Shown: positions 1-10,754, counted from the first letter of the stretch. The stretch: DNA of 64,000 nucleotides from Microbacterium kyungheense (GCF_006783905.1 NZ_VFPE01000002.1:930001-994000); one strand, 5' to 3'. Numbers and translations: made by a program. The notes: a model not told the origin generated them from the sequence alone.

Positions 1-641
1 CGCGCGTGGCCATGGTGTTCGCCGGCCCCGTCGAGGACGACATCAACTGGGAGGACGTGTCGACCACCGGTGCCCAGAAGTTCCTCGCGCGCGCCTGGCG
101 CGTCGCGAACGACGTGGCGAGCACGCCGGACGTGGTGTGGGCCGAGGGCGACGAGTCGCTCCGCCGCGTGACGCACCGCCTGCTCGCCGATGCTCCGGGA
201 CTGGTCGAGCAGACGAAGTTCAACGTCGTCGTCGCCCGCCTCATGGAGCTCGTCAATGCGACCCGCAAGGTGATCGACTCGGGCGCCGGCCCCGCAGACC
301 CGGCCGTGCGCGAAGCGGCCGAGGTGACGGCGATGGTCCTCGACCTGTTCGCGCCGCACACGGCGGAGGAGATGTGGGAGATCCTCGGCTACGAGGGCTT
401 CGTCGGCCTCGTGCCGTGGCGCACCGCCGACCCGACGCTGCTCGTCGAGGAGCGTGTGACCGCGGTGGTGCAGGTCGACGGCAAGGTGCGCGGCACGCTG
501 CAGGTCTCGGCCCGCGTCGACGCCGCCGAGCTGGAGCGCCTCGCGCGCGCCGACGAGAAGGTCGTCCGCGCGCTCGGCGACCGTGAGATCGTCCGCGCGG
601 TGGTGCGCCCGCCGAAGGTCGTGAGCTTCGCGACGAAGTGA
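1..641 (+). CDS. leuS: Leucyl-tRNA synthetase, C-terminal part (5' end outside window)
   Basis: This is the C-terminal ~213 residues of a class I aminoacyl-tRNA synthetase that charges tRNA-Leu in the cytosol. The reading frame is open to the left window edge, so the gene begins outside; the first in-window ATG is internal. The stretch MVFAGPVEDDINW followed by a helical anticodon-binding domain (ARAWRVANDV, LFAPHTAEEMWEILGY) and a small C-terminal domain (VVQVDGKVRGTLQV, then the final PPKVVSF) is typical of bacterial LeuRS. The catalytic HIGH and KMSKS motifs are not in the window. A strong hairpin follows the stop codon. Confidence 0.93.
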   Translation, partial: RVAMVFAGPVEDDINWEDVSTTGAQKFLARAWRVANDVASTPDVVWAEGDESLRRVTHRLLADAPGLVEQTKFNVVVARLMELVNATRKVIDSGAGPADPAVREAAEVTAMVLDLFAPHTAEEMWEILGYEGFVGLVPWRTADPTLLVEERVTAVVQVDGKVRGTLQVSARVDAAELERLARADEKVVRALGDREIVRAVVRPPKVVSFATK

Positions 642-657
642 TCGCTGCGTTGCGATG

Positions 658-695
658 ACGGATGCCGTGCCCGCAGCCGCGGGCACGGCATCCGT
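658..695 (+). terminator. Intrinsic-type terminator hairpin after leuS
   Basis: A perfect 17-bp stem (arms 658-674 and 679-695) closes a 4-base loop AGCC, 17 bases after the leuS stop. There is no clear T tract, as is common for high-GC actinobacterial terminators. Each arm contains one copy of the over-represented word GGATGCC or its complement. Confidence 0.75.
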
Positions 696-802
696 CGTTC
701 GAGGGACGGGTCGGCTGTCGGGTTCCGTCCTCCACAGGACCGGTGTCCGCCGGGGTGTCCACAGACGCGCCGGAACACGCGCCGACGGGTCGCGGCGCCG
801 CC

Positions 803-808
803 TAGCGT
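803..808 (+). promoter_or_regulatory. Predicted -10 box of comEA (leaderless)
   Basis: TAGCGT lies exactly 6 bases before the GTG start at 815. The expected transcription start would therefore fall on the start codon. No convincing -35 box is visible. Confidence 0.45.
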
Positions 809-814
809 GGCGGC

Positions 815-1435
815 GTGACCTCCGGTGAGCCCGCTGACCTCGAGGCCGCGGCCCATGCCGCCTCCCCGCGCCGGAGGCTCGGGGTCGGGGCGGTGGTGGT
901 GCTCGTCGTCGCCGCCGTCGCGGTCACTGTCGGCGTCGGCATCTTCCGCGGCGCCCTGACGCCCGCGGAAGAGGTGTCGATCGACGTGACGCCCACCGGC
1001 GCCGTCACGACCACGGCCGACCTCTACGTGCATGTGTCGGGGGCGGTGCGGTCGCCGGGTCTGTATGTGCTGCCCACGGGCTCCCGGGTGGTCGATGCCG
1101 TCGCGGCCGCCGGCGGCTTCGCCGACGACGCCGACAGGAGCGCGGTCAACCTCGCCCGCGTGGTCTCCGACGGCGAGCAGCTGCCGGTTCCCCGCGTCGG
1201 CGAGAGCACGGGGCAGTCCTCCGGCGCGCAGACGGCCGCCGACAGCCGTGTGAACCTCAACACGGCGGATGCCGCCCAGCTCGAGGAGCTTCCGAGGATC
1301 GGCCCCGCCCTCGCGGAGCGCATCGTGGCGTGGCGCGACGACAACGGCCGTTTCACGAGCGTCGACGATCTGCTGGCGGTGCCGGGCATCGGCGACAAGA
1401 TGCTCGCGTCGCTGCGCGACCTCGTCACGGTGTGA
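815..1435 (+). CDS. comEA: ComEA-type DNA-binding helix-hairpin-helix protein
   Basis: A 206-residue membrane-anchored DNA-binding protein of the competence machinery, predicted to hold incoming DNA at the outer face of the membrane and pass it to ComEC. Residues ~22-46 form one transmembrane segment, an SLBB-like domain follows (~69-125, LYVHVSGAVRSPGLY), and the C-terminal ~62 residues carry two helix-hairpin-helix motifs (VNLNTADAAQLEELPRIGP and a second around LLAVPGIGDKML). The GTG start is supported by a -10-like box 6 bases upstream; no ribosome binding site is seen. comEC starts 1 base after its stop, so the two are almost certainly co-transcribed. Confidence 0.9.
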   Translation: MTSGEPADLEAAAHAASPRRRLGVGAVVVLVVAAVAVTVGVGIFRGALTPAEEVSIDVTPTGAVTTTADLYVHVSGAVRSPGLYVLPTGSRVVDAVAAAGGFADDADRSAVNLARVVSDGEQLPVPRVGESTGQSSGAQTAADSRVNLNTADAAQLEELPRIGPALAERIVAWRDDNGRFTSVDDLLAVPGIGDKMLASLRDLVTV

Positions 1436-1436
1436 C

Positions 1437-3779
1437 GTGACGCGGGCACGGAGGCTGCGGCTCGTCCCGGTGGCCGCGGCGGCCTGGTCCGTCGCCGCCG
1501 CGGCGATCCTCCTGCCGACGTGGTCGACAGGGCTCGCGCTCACGCTGTGGCTCGCCGTGGGCGGGGCGCTGGCGGCCGCTACGATCCGAAGGCGGAGCAC
1601 GCCGTCGACCCGGCCGTCGGCTGCCGTCCTGGTCGCGATCCTCGCCCTTGCCGCGGGTGCGGCTGCGGCGTCGCACGTGGCGCTCGCCCAGCCGGCGCGG
1701 ACGCAGCTGGCCGCCGAGGCGCTCTCGGGTGGCCGCGCGGTCGACGTGACAGCGACCGTCGTGGGCAAGGTGGAGCGACGCGCCGACGGCACGCTCGCGT
1801 TCGACGCGCGCGCGACGGCGTTCACGACCGGAGCCACCCGGCGCGACGCGGACGTCGAGGTCGTCGTGCGCGTCGCGCCGGAGGACGTCGATCAGCCGGC
1901 GCTGCTGGATGTCGGCGCCGAGGTGATCGCGCGCGGCACGGCGAAGCCGGCGCGCGCGGGGGAGCGGGCTGTCGTCACCGTGTGGGGCTCGCGCGGAGTG
2001 GAGGTGACCACCGCGCCCACCGGCATCGCGGCGGCGACCGCGGGTCTGCGCGACGGGCTCGTCGCGGCGGTGGACGGCCTGCCGGGGCAGGGCGCGGGAC
2101 TCGTTCCGGGCCTCGCGGTCGGCGACACCTCGGTCGTCTCGCCGGAGCTCGACGCCGCGATGAAGGCATCCTCACTCTCGCACCTCACCGCGGTGTCCGG
2201 TGCCAACTGCGCGCTGGTGGTCGGCATCGCGTTCGCCTGCGCGGCACTGCTCGGCGCATCGCGCGCGCTCCGCGTCGGCGTCGGACTCGCGGTGCTCGTC
2301 GGGTTCGTCGTGCTGGTCACGCCCGAGCCGAGCGTGGTGCGCGCGGCGGCGATGGCCGCCGTCGCAATGCTGGCGGTACTCCTCGGCCGCACCGGGGCTG
2401 GCACGGCCATCCTGGCGCTCGCCGTGACGGTCCTGCTCGTGCTCGATCCCTGGCTGGCGGCATCCCTCGGCTTCGCCCTGTCGGTGGCGGCCACGGGCGC
2501 CCTGCTGGTGTTCGCGCGACCGCTCGCCGCGGGGCTCGCGCGCTCGATGCCCCGCCCCCTGGCGCTCGCACTGTCGATCCCGATCGCCGCACAGCTGGCG
2601 TGCGGCCCACTGCTGGTGCTCATCGAGCCGACGGTCCCGGTGTACGGTGTGCTGGCCAATCTGCTCGCGGAGCCCGCCGCCCCGGCGGCGACGGTGCTCG
2701 GTCTCGCGGCGTGCCTGGCACTGCCTGTGCCGTGGCTGCAGTCCGGGCTCGCCGCGCTCGCGTGGCTCCCCGCCTCGTGGATCGCCGCGACGGCGGGCAC
2801 CGTGGCCTCGCTGCCCGCGGATGCCCTGCCGTGGCTGGAGGGCTGGCCGGGCGCCGCCACGCTCGGCGTCGTCGGTGCGGCGATCGGCGCCATCATCGTG
2901 CTGCCGCGCGGTGGACCGCGGACCCGGCGCGCGCTGCGGGGCGGATCCGTCGTGCTCGTGGCCGTGATCGGCGGCGCGACGCTGGGCTCGGCGGCGCTCA
3001 CGTCCGTGGCCGGGCGGTGGACGGTCCCCGGCGAGTGGGCGGTGCTGGCGTGCGATGTCGGCCAGGGCGACGCCGTGCTGCTGAGGTCGGCAGGTGTGGT
3101 CGCGCTCATCGACACCGGTCCCGAACCCGCGAACCTGACCGCGTGCCTCGATCGCGTCGGGGTGTCCCGCGTCGACCTGCTCGTGCTCACGCACTGGGAT
3201 CTCGACCATCGCGGGGGAGTGCCGGCGGTCGTCGGACGTGTCGGCACCGTGCTGCACGGCCCCGCTGACGCCGTCGGCGCCGCCGTGTTGCGCGCGCTCA
3301 CCGACGCCGGCGCGCGCTCGGTGGAGGCCTCCGCCGGCATGTCGGGCGCGCTCGGCGCGTCGACCTGGCGCGTGCTCTGGCCGCGGAGCGACAGTCGCGC
3401 GTTCGGCGTGGGCAACGACTCCAGTGTGGTCCTGGACGTCCGCGGCGGCCCCATCCCGCCCCTGCTGCTGCTCGGCGACCTCTCGGCGTCGCCCCAGCGC
3501 GCCCTCGTGGCGTCCGGAGGACTCGCCCCTCCGTACGCGATCGTGAAGGTCGCCCACCACGGCAGCGCGGATCAGGATGCCGCCCTCTACGTCGCGGCAG
3601 CGCCCGCGGTCGCGCTCATCACGGTCGGCGCCGGCAACGACTACGGTCATCCCCGCGACGAGACGCTGACCGTGCTCGACGACATCGGAGCGCGCGTCGC
3701 CCGCACCGATCTCGACGGCATCCTCGCCGTGTGGGAAGGCCGCGCGGGCGTCGCGCTGTGGCGTGAACGCGGCGGCTGA
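1437..3779 (+). CDS. comEC: ComEC/Rec2-family DNA uptake channel
   Basis: A 780-residue polytopic membrane protein predicted to form the channel that carries single-stranded DNA across the cytoplasmic membrane. An N-terminal DUF4131-like soluble region precedes a competence domain with many hydrophobic helices (residues ~210-520). A C-terminal metallo-beta-lactamase fold follows, with DVGQGDAVLL near residue 540, THWDLDHRGG near 585 and KVAHHGS near 705. The GTG start at 1437 is chosen because residues read from it begin a typical signal/TM segment. The frame stays open upstream to 1269, but that part overlaps comEA and looks non-coding. ComEA and ComEC are conserved in many bacteria not shown to be transformable, so function as a DNA importer is an inference. 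Confidence 0.9.
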   Translation: MTRARRLRLVPVAAAAWSVAAAAILLPTWSTGLALTLWLAVGGALAAATIRRRSTPSTRPSAAVLVAILALAAGAAAASHVALAQPARTQLAAEALSGGRAVDVTATVVGKVERRADGTLAFDARATAFTTGATRRDADVEVVVRVAPEDVDQPALLDVGAEVIARGTAKPARAGERAVVTVWGSRGVEVTTAPTGIAAATAGLRDGLVAAVDGLPGQGAGLVPGLAVGDTSVVSPELDAAMKASSLSHLTAVSGANCALVVGIAFACAALLGASRALRVGVGLAVLVGFVVLVTPEPSVVRAAAMAAVAMLAVLLGRTGAGTAILALAVTVLLVLDPWLAASLGFALSVAATGALLVFARPLAAGLARSMPRPLALALSIPIAAQLACGPLLVLIEPTVPVYGVLANLLAEPAAPAATVLGLAACLALPVPWLQSGLAALAWLPASWIAATAGTVASLPADALPWLEGWPGAATLGVVGAAIGAIIVLPRGGPRTRRALRGGSVVLVAVIGGATLGSAALTSVAGRWTVPGEWAVLACDVGQGDAVLLRSAGVVALIDTGPEPANLTACLDRVGVSRVDLLVLTHWDLDHRGGVPAVVGRVGTVLHGPADAVGAAVLRALTDAGARSVEASAGMSGALGASTWRVLWPRSDSRAFGVGNDSSVVLDVRGGPIPPLLLLGDLSASPQRALVASGGLAPPYAIVKVAHHGSADQDAALYVAAAPAVALITVGAGNDYGHPRDETLTVLDDIGARVARTDLDGILAVWEGRAGVALWRERGG

Positions 3780-3805
3780 CATGCCGCCGATGTCGGAGTC
3801 GTCGG

Positions 3806-3811
3806 TAGGCT
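3806..3811 (+). promoter_or_regulatory. Predicted -10 box of holA (leaderless)
   Basis: TAGGCT lies 6 bases before the ATG at 3818. Confidence 0.45.
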
Positions 3812-3817
3812 GGAGCC

Positions 3818-4855
3818 ATGGCATCCTCTGCGCGTCGCCCCGCTTCGAAGGCTGCGCGCAGCGCCATCCCGCAGCTTTCGTGGCGCGCCCCGCAGCCGGC
3901 GCCGATCGTGCTCGTGTCGGGTCCTGAAGAGGTGTGCGCCGAACGCGCGATCGCCGGCGTGCGAGAGTATCTGCGCGCCGAGGATCCGACCCTCGAGGTC
4001 ACCGATCTGCGAGCCGACGACTACGCCGCGGGCACGCTGCTCGGTGTCACGTCGCCGTCGCTGTTCGGAGAGCCGCGCCTCGTGCGCGTGAGCGGTGTCG
4101 AGAAGTGCTCCGACACGTTCCTCGCCGAGGCGGTCGCCTACCTCGCCGCACCGCAGGATGGCGCGACCGTCGTACTCCGCCACACGGGTGCCAGCGTCCG
4201 CGGCAAGAAGCTACTCGACGCGATCCGGGCGGGGGAGGGCTCGGGGGTCGAGATCGCCTGCCCGGCGATCAAGCGCGACTCCGATCGATACGACTTCGCC
4301 GCGGGCGAGTTCCAGGCCGCGAAGAAGCGGATCGCCCCTCCCGCGCTCCGAGCTCTCGTGTCCGCCTTCAGCGACGACCTGACCGAACTGGCCGCCGCAT
4401 GTCAGCAGCTGATCGCGGACGTCCCCGGCGACATCACCGAGCCGGTGGTCGAGCGCTACTACGGCGGCCGCGTCGAGACCTCGGCGTTCACGGTCGCCGA
4501 CACCGCGATCGCGGGTCGCTACGGCGAGGCGCTCATCGCGCTGCGGCACGCTCTCTCTTCGGGCGCCGACCCCGTGCCGCTGGTCGCGGCCGTCGCCATG
4601 AAGCTGCGCTCGATGGCCCGCGTCGCGGGCACCCGGGAGTCGTCGTCAGCCCTCGCCGCGCGCTTGGGGATGAAGGACTGGCAGATCGACCGCGCCCGGC
4701 GCGATCTGATGGGCTGGAACGAAGAGAGCCTGGGCCGGGCCATCCAGGCGACCGCGCGGGCGGATGCCGAGGTCAAGGGCGGCTCGCGCGACGCCGTGTT
4801 CGCGCTGGAGCGCATGATCACGGTCATCGCCACCCGGGCGCCGTACGGCTCCTGA
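3818..4855 (+). CDS. holA: DNA polymerase III delta subunit
   Basis: A 345-residue clamp-loader subunit that opens the beta sliding clamp. The fold follows the family: an AAA-like N-terminal region (PAPIVLVSGPEEVCAERAI), a central region with LVRVSGVEK and KRDSDRYDFAAGEF, and an all-helical C-terminal collar (LALRHALSSGADPVPLVAAVAMKLRSM, then MKDWQIDRARRDL). Length fits the family (~330-350). It lies directly downstream of comEC as in many actinobacteria. A -10-like box 6 bases before ATG suggests its own leaderless transcript. A bidirectional terminator separates it from convergent rpsT. Confidence 0.92.
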   Translation: MASSARRPASKAARSAIPQLSWRAPQPAPIVLVSGPEEVCAERAIAGVREYLRAEDPTLEVTDLRADDYAAGTLLGVTSPSLFGEPRLVRVSGVEKCSDTFLAEAVAYLAAPQDGATVVLRHTGASVRGKKLLDAIRAGEGSGVEIACPAIKRDSDRYDFAAGEFQAAKKRIAPPALRALVSAFSDDLTELAAACQQLIADVPGDITEPVVERYYGGRVETSAFTVADTAIAGRYGEALIALRHALSSGADPVPLVAAVAMKLRSMARVAGTRESSSALAARLGMKDWQIDRARRDLMGWNEESLGRAIQATARADAEVKGGSRDAVFALERMITVIATRAPYGS

Positions 4856-4876
4856 TCGTCGCACCGGGCGCACGAG

Positions 4877-4906
4877 AAAGGCCCGCCCCTTGCGGGACGG
4901 GCCTTT
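4877..4906. terminator. Bidirectional terminator between holA and rpsT
   Basis: Arms AAAGGCCCG (from 4877) and CGGGCCTTT (to 4906) form a GC-rich stem bounded by A-rich and T-rich ends. It can therefore serve both converging genes. Confidence 0.85.
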
Positions 4907-4932
4907 TCAAGCTCGTGTGAGCGGGCGGTGCG

Positions 4933-5193
4933 TCAGAGCGACGCGACCTGCTTCGCGATGGCCGACTTGCGGTTCGCGGCCTGGTTCTGGTGGATGACAC
5001 CCTTGCTGACGGCCTTGTCGAGCTTCTTCGACGCGGTCTTGAGCGCCTTCTCGGCAGCGGCCTTGTCGCCCGAGGCGATGGCCTCGCGGGTGCGGCGCAC
5101 CTGGGTCTTCAGCTCGCTTTTGACGGCCTTGTTGCGCTCGCGGGCCTTCTCGTTGGTCTTGTTGCGCTTGATCTGCGACTTGATGTTCGCCAC
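4933..5193 (-). CDS. rpsT: 30S ribosomal protein S20
   Basis: An 86-residue, very basic protein that binds 16S rRNA early in 30S assembly. The N-terminus [18 protein letters not shown] and the C-terminus NRKSAIAKQ are characteristic of S20. The GTG at 5193 is chosen because the family begins with (M)ANIKSQ; the frame is open further upstream to 5298, but those residues are unlike S20. It stands alone and converges with holA. Confidence 0.96.
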   Translation of the reverse strand: MANIKSQIKRNKTNEKARERNKAVKSELKTQVRRTREAIASGDKAAAEKALKTASKKLDKAVSKGVIHQNQAANRKSAIAKQVASL

Positions 5194-5310
5194 GTGTCGA
5201 CGGTTCTTTCGTTCGGAGGTGAATCGGTTTGAGTATGCCGTTCGGCGAGAGAGGGCGCCTCGCGGCGGTCGTGAGGGACGAACCCACACGCAAGCCAAAC
5301 AAGGATTCTA

Positions 5311-6030
5311 TCAGGTCTGTTCGAGAGTCGTGAGCGCGAGCCCCAGCACGGCGTTGAAGACGCGCGGCCGCATCGCGGTCACGAGATGGCTCGTGCGCGG
5401 CACCACGATGAGTTCGGCATCCTTCGCGACCTCCATGAACAGCCGTTCGTTGACGCGCAGCTGGTCGTACTGCCCGTTCACGAACCACAGCGGAACGTCG
5501 ATGCGGTGGAGCGCTGCCAGCAGATCGAGCACCGAGAGGCTGCGCAGCGCCACGTCCTGCGTGTCGAACGCGTACCCGCCCGCTCCGAAGTCGGCACGGG
5601 TCTCGGCCGGAAGGGTGCGATCGAGCACCTGGTCGGTCAGCCACATGCCGCGGTCGGGGAGCGAGTCGAAGCTGCGGGCCAGCAGCCGGTAGGTCGCCAG
5701 CCCCACGCCGCGCGGGATGGCGGTGCAGGAGGCCGCGATGAACGCATCCACGGGTGGGCGGTCCTCCCGGCCGACGTACTCGATCGAGAGCAGGCCGCCC
5801 ATCGAGTGGCCCACCAGCAGGACGCGGCCGCGGGTGGCGGCATCCCTCACCGCCTCGTCGATCGTCGCGAACGCACCGTCCAGGCTGAAGGTCTCGGACA
5901 TCCGGCTGCCGTGCCCCGGCAGGTCGACCGCGACGACAGGGTTGCCGCGCGCACGCAGGTACTCGACCTGGGCCCGCCACATCGTCGCGGACGTGCGGAT
6001 GCCGTGGACGAGCACGACCTGAACCGCCAT
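5311..6030 (-). CDS. Alpha/beta-fold hydrolase
   Basis: A 239-residue cytosolic serine hydrolase with a complete catalytic triad visible: nucleophile S76 in GHSMGG, D189 in GQYDQLR and H215 in TSHLV, with an oxyanion-hole HGIR near residue 9. Substrate cannot be told from sequence; esterase, lipase-like or lactonase activity are all possible. It is monocistronic and divergent from lepA. Its predicted -10 box (6 bases before ATG) and spacer are identical, base for base, to those before the leuA leader peptide at 18720. Confidence 0.85.
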   Translation of the reverse strand: MAVQVVLVHGIRTSATMWRAQVEYLRARGNPVVAVDLPGHGSRMSETFSLDGAFATIDEAVRDAATRGRVLLVGHSMGGLLSIEYVGREDRPPVDAFIAASCTAIPRGVGLATYRLLARSFDSLPDRGMWLTDQVLDRTLPAETRADFGAGGYAFDTQDVALRSLSVLDLLAALHRIDVPLWFVNGQYDQLRVNERLFMEVAKDAELIVVPRTSHLVTAMRPRVFNAVLGLALTTLEQT

Positions 6031-6036
6031 GCAGCC

Positions 6037-6042
6037 AGGCTA
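6037..6042 (-). promoter_or_regulatory. Predicted -10 box of the hydrolase gene (leaderless)
   Basis: On the minus strand TAGCCT is followed by GGCTGC and then the ATG ending at 6028, a 6-base spacing. Confidence 0.45.
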
Positions 6043-6078
6043 GTCACCCCGCTCGCAGGGTCCCGGCATCCTGACCCG

Positions 6079-6084
6079 TAGAAT
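6079..6084 (+). promoter_or_regulatory. Predicted -10 box of lepA
   Basis: TAGAAT lies 9 bases before the lepA ATG. The 5' untranslated region would be at most a few bases. Confidence 0.4.
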
Positions 6085-6093
6085 CGTCTGGAC

Positions 6094-7944
<1,851 letters not shown>

Positions 7945-7967
7945 CCCTGCCGACCATCGCCGCCGCG

Positions 7968-8708
7968 TCAGCCCAGCAGGTGGCGCAGGTAGCGTTCGGG
8001 CGCCGACAGGTACGAACGCCAGTTCGACACGAGCTCCAGCTCTTCCCACGCCGTGGGACGCATGCCCCACGGGCCGAGCTCGATGATGCGCGCTCCGGGA
8101 AGTGACGCGAGCACCGGCGAGTGTGTCGCGCACAGGACCTGACCGCCCTCGGCGGCGATCCGGTGAAGCGTCGAGATGAGGGCGAGCGTCGAAGCGAACG
8201 ACAGTGCGGCCTCGGGCTCGTCCAGGCAGTAGAACCCCGGGGCGTCGAAGCGCGTGTCGAACATGGCGAGGAACGACTCGCCGTGGCTCATCTCGTGGAA
8301 GGCGGGCTCGCCGGAGCTCGAAGGGTTCTCTTCCAGGTACGTGTAGAACGAGTGCATCGTCTCGGCGCGCAGGAAGTAGCCCCACCGGGCGGCGCCGACG
8401 CCCCGCTGCACCTGGAGCCAGTCCGAGAGCGGCGACTCGGTGCGGCGCGTGCTGTGCCGCGCCGAGGTCGATCCGCCTTCCGGCGAGAACCCGTAGGCCA
8501 GCGCGATGCCTTCGAGCACCGTCGACTTGCCCGATCCGTTCTCGCCGACGAGGAACGTCACACCGGGGCCGAGCGCGAGTCCCTCGTCGAGCAGCTGGGC
8601 GACAGCGAGGATCGTCACTGGCCAGGAGGCGCGGTCGATCGTGGCCGACCGCTCCTCGTCGGCACGCACCGCGACCACCGGAGGCTGGCGGAATCCGCGG
8701 GCGCGCAT
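7968..8708 (-). CDS. AAA/ABC-type ATPase (SMC-like P-loop protein)
   Basis: A 246-residue cytosolic ATPase of unknown job. It has Walker A GENGSGKST, a Q-loop region, a shortened signature area (FHEMSHGESF) and Walker B YCLDEPEAALSF, with a downstream ATHSP H-loop. This combination is typical of stand-alone AAA_21/AAA_23 ATPases rather than transporter subunits; no permease is nearby. The ATG at 8708 is preferred over an upstream in-frame start at 8846, because the upstream part overlaps the divergent gene at 8818 and a -10-like box (CAGACT) lies 6 bases before this ATG. It converges with lepA. Confidence 0.8.
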   Translation of the reverse strand: MRARGFRQPPVVAVRADEERSATIDRASWPVTILAVAQLLDEGLALGPGVTFLVGENGSGKSTVLEGIALAYGFSPEGGSTSARHSTRRTESPLSDWLQVQRGVGAARWGYFLRAETMHSFYTYLEENPSSSGEPAFHEMSHGESFLAMFDTRFDAPGFYCLDEPEAALSFASTLALISTLHRIAAEGGQVLCATHSPVLASLPGARIIELGPWGMRPTAWEELELVSNWRSYLSAPERYLRHLLG

Positions 8709-8714
8709 AGCGGC

Positions 8715-8720
8715 AGTCTG
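8715..8720 (-). promoter_or_regulatory. Predicted -10 box of the ATPase gene (leaderless)
   Basis: Minus-strand CAGACT lies 6 bases before the ATG at 8708. Its first base departs from TANNNT. Confidence 0.35.
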
Positions 8721-8804
8721 ACACGACCGTGCGACATGCCGGCCGCCGCAGGGCCTCGGCCACGGCACCCGGGGGACTCCCACGAACCGGTCAGCGGCAC
8801 CCCT

Positions 8805-8810
8805 TAGGCT
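8805..8810 (+). promoter_or_regulatory. Predicted -10 box of the DUF1990 gene (leaderless)
   Basis: TAGGCT lies 7 bases before the ATG at 8818. Confidence 0.45.
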
Positions 8811-8817
8811 GGTATCC

Positions 8818-9468
8818 ATGCGCCGCGGGACGTTCAGAGACGACACTGTCGACTACGCCGCTGTCGGGGCGACGCAGGCGCCCGACCTGATGCAGTATCC
8901 GCCGGAGCGCAGCATCCCGGCGGAGGAATCGTGGCGGATCGGCAGCGGCGAGACGCGCTTCCGGGCCGCCTCCGATGCGCTGATGTCGTGGACCGCGCAG
9001 CGTGGTGCGGGCCTGGAGGTCAAGGATGTGCGTCCGGCGTCGGGTCCCGCCTATCTCGGCGTCGGCTTCGACGCCGAGGGCAACCCGATCGCGCCGAGCC
9101 GGTCCGAGGCCGAGCAGCGGTTCGACGCGGACGGCACGCCGTACGTGGGCGCGGGCGCCACGGTGCGCGTGGACGGGCGCGTGAAGGGGCTCAAGGCCGA
9201 CGCCGAACTGCGCGTGATCTTCGCCGTCGAGGAGCCTCGGCGCGTCGGTTTCGCGCTCGGCACCGTGAGCGACTCCGTCGTGAGCGGCGAGGAGTCGTTC
9301 ATGCTCGAGTGGTACGACAACGACGAGGTGTGGTTCACCGTGCGCGCCTTCGACGCCCCGCACGCCTTCCTGTACAAGCTGCTGCCCGGCCTGACCAAGC
9401 GCCGCCGCCGCGAGCTGTTCACGCGCTACCTGCGCGCGATCTCGCCCCTGTACTCGACGCCCGCGTGA
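8818..9468 (+). CDS. DUF1990 (UPF0548) family protein
   Basis: A 216-residue protein of unknown function. The segment ETRFRAASDALMSWTAQRGAG and the later EWYDNDEVWFTVRAF and LPGLTKRRRRELFTRYL match the DUF1990 pattern, a START-like beta-grip fold found in actinobacteria and plants. There is no signal peptide or transmembrane segment. It is followed 13 bases later by hemW, so the two may be co-transcribed, but no functional link is established. Confidence 0.8.
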   Translation: MRRGTFRDDTVDYAAVGATQAPDLMQYPPERSIPAEESWRIGSGETRFRAASDALMSWTAQRGAGLEVKDVRPASGPAYLGVGFDAEGNPIAPSRSEAEQRFDADGTPYVGAGATVRVDGRVKGLKADAELRVIFAVEEPRRVGFALGTVSDSVVSGEESFMLEWYDNDEVWFTVRAFDAPHAFLYKLLPGLTKRRRRELFTRYLRAISPLYSTPA

Positions 9469-9481
9469 ACGCGAGACGCTG

Positions 9482-10699
9482 ATGGGCTCGGCTCTGCCGC
9501 TGGGCGACCCGATGCCGACGGACGGAGCACTGCCCGACGGCATCCGCGTCGATCCCGCCGCGCCGTTCGGCGTGTATCTGCACGTGCCGTTCTGCCGCGT
9601 GCGCTGCGGCTACTGCGACTTCAACACGTACACCTCCTCGGAGCTGCGCGGCGCACGACAGGACCAGTACGCCGACACGCTCCTGCGCGAGGTCGACCTC
9701 GCCACGTCGGTGCTCGGTGCGGCGGGCGGACTGCGCCCCGCATCGACCGTCTTCTTCGGCGGGGGCACGCCGACGCTCCTGCCTCCGGGCGATCTGGCCC
9801 GCATGCTCGACGGCGTCCGCGGCGCCTTCGGTCTCGCGGACGGGGCGGAGGTGACGGTCGAGGCGAATCCCGACACCGTCTCGACCGCCGTCGCGCACGA
9901 GCTCGCCGCCGCCGGCGTCACGCGGCTGTCCATCGGGATGCAGTCCGCCGTGCCGCACGTGCTGGCGGCCCTCGATCGCACGCACGACCCCGACAACGTG
10001 CGCACGGCGGTGGCCGCGGCGCGTGAGGCGGGGCTCGACGTCAGCATCGACCTCATCTACGGCGCGCCCGGCGAGTCGCTCGACGACTGGCGCGCGTCGC
10101 TGGAGGCCGCCGTCGCGCTGCGGCCCGACCACGTCTCCGCGTACGCGCTGATCATCGAAGACGGCACGAAGCTCGCACGCCAGATCCGCCGCGGCGAGGT
10201 TCCGGCCCCGGACGACGACCTGCAGGCCGACATGTACGAGCTCGCCGACGACCTGCTCGCGGCCACCGGCTACGACTGGTACGAGGTGTCGAACTGGTCC
10301 CGCGGCGTCGCGCACCGCTCGCGGCACAACCTCGCATACTGGACGGGCGCCGACTGGTGGGGCTTCGGGCCCGGTGCGCACAGCCACGTCGCCGGCGTGC
10401 GCTTCTGGAATGTGAAGCACCCCGCGGCGTACGCGCAGCGGCTGGCATCGGGGGAGTCGCCCGGCGCGGGGCGCGAGATCCCGGATGCCTCGGCACGGGC
10501 GCTGGAGGGCGTCCTGCTGCGCACCCGCATCCGTGAGGGCCTGGACGTGTCGGAGCTCCTCGGCGAGGGCCGCCACGCGGTCGCGGCGCTCATCGCGGAC
10601 GGGCTGATCGAGGGCGCCGACGCCGTGCGCGGCCGTATCGTGCTGACCCGGCGGGGGCGGCTGCTGGCGGATGCCGTCGTCAGGGCGCTCACGGACTGA
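9482..10699 (+). CDS. hemW: HemW-type radical SAM protein (heme chaperone / coproporphyrinogen-oxidase-like)
   Basis: A 405-residue radical SAM enzyme. The cluster-binding motif CRVRCGYC is at residues 38-45, in the heme-related spacing, preceded by YLHVPF. FFGGGTPTLL and VEANPDT mark the SAM-binding barrel, and a C-terminal HemN-like domain follows (WWGFGPGAHSHV). HemW proteins are now seen as heme chaperones; the true anaerobic coproporphyrinogen oxidase HemN is a longer relative, so the name HemW is preferred. hrcA lies downstream, as in many Gram-positive genomes. Confidence 0.92.
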   Translation: MGSALPLGDPMPTDGALPDGIRVDPAAPFGVYLHVPFCRVRCGYCDFNTYTSSELRGARQDQYADTLLREVDLATSVLGAAGGLRPASTVFFGGGTPTLLPPGDLARMLDGVRGAFGLADGAEVTVEANPDTVSTAVAHELAAAGVTRLSIGMQSAVPHVLAALDRTHDPDNVRTAVAAAREAGLDVSIDLIYGAPGESLDDWRASLEAAVALRPDHVSAYALIIEDGTKLARQIRRGEVPAPDDDLQADMYELADDLLAATGYDWYEVSNWSRGVAHRSRHNLAYWTGADWWGFGPGAHSHVAGVRFWNVKHPAAYAQRLASGESPGAGREIPDASARALEGVLLRTRIREGLDVSELLGEGRHAVAALIADGLIEGADAVRGRIVLTRRGRLLADAVVRALTD

Positions 10700-10754
10700 C
10701 ACCCGCCGGGCCGACTCGCGCCGCGCACTCGGCGATCAGGGGATGCCGATCGGA

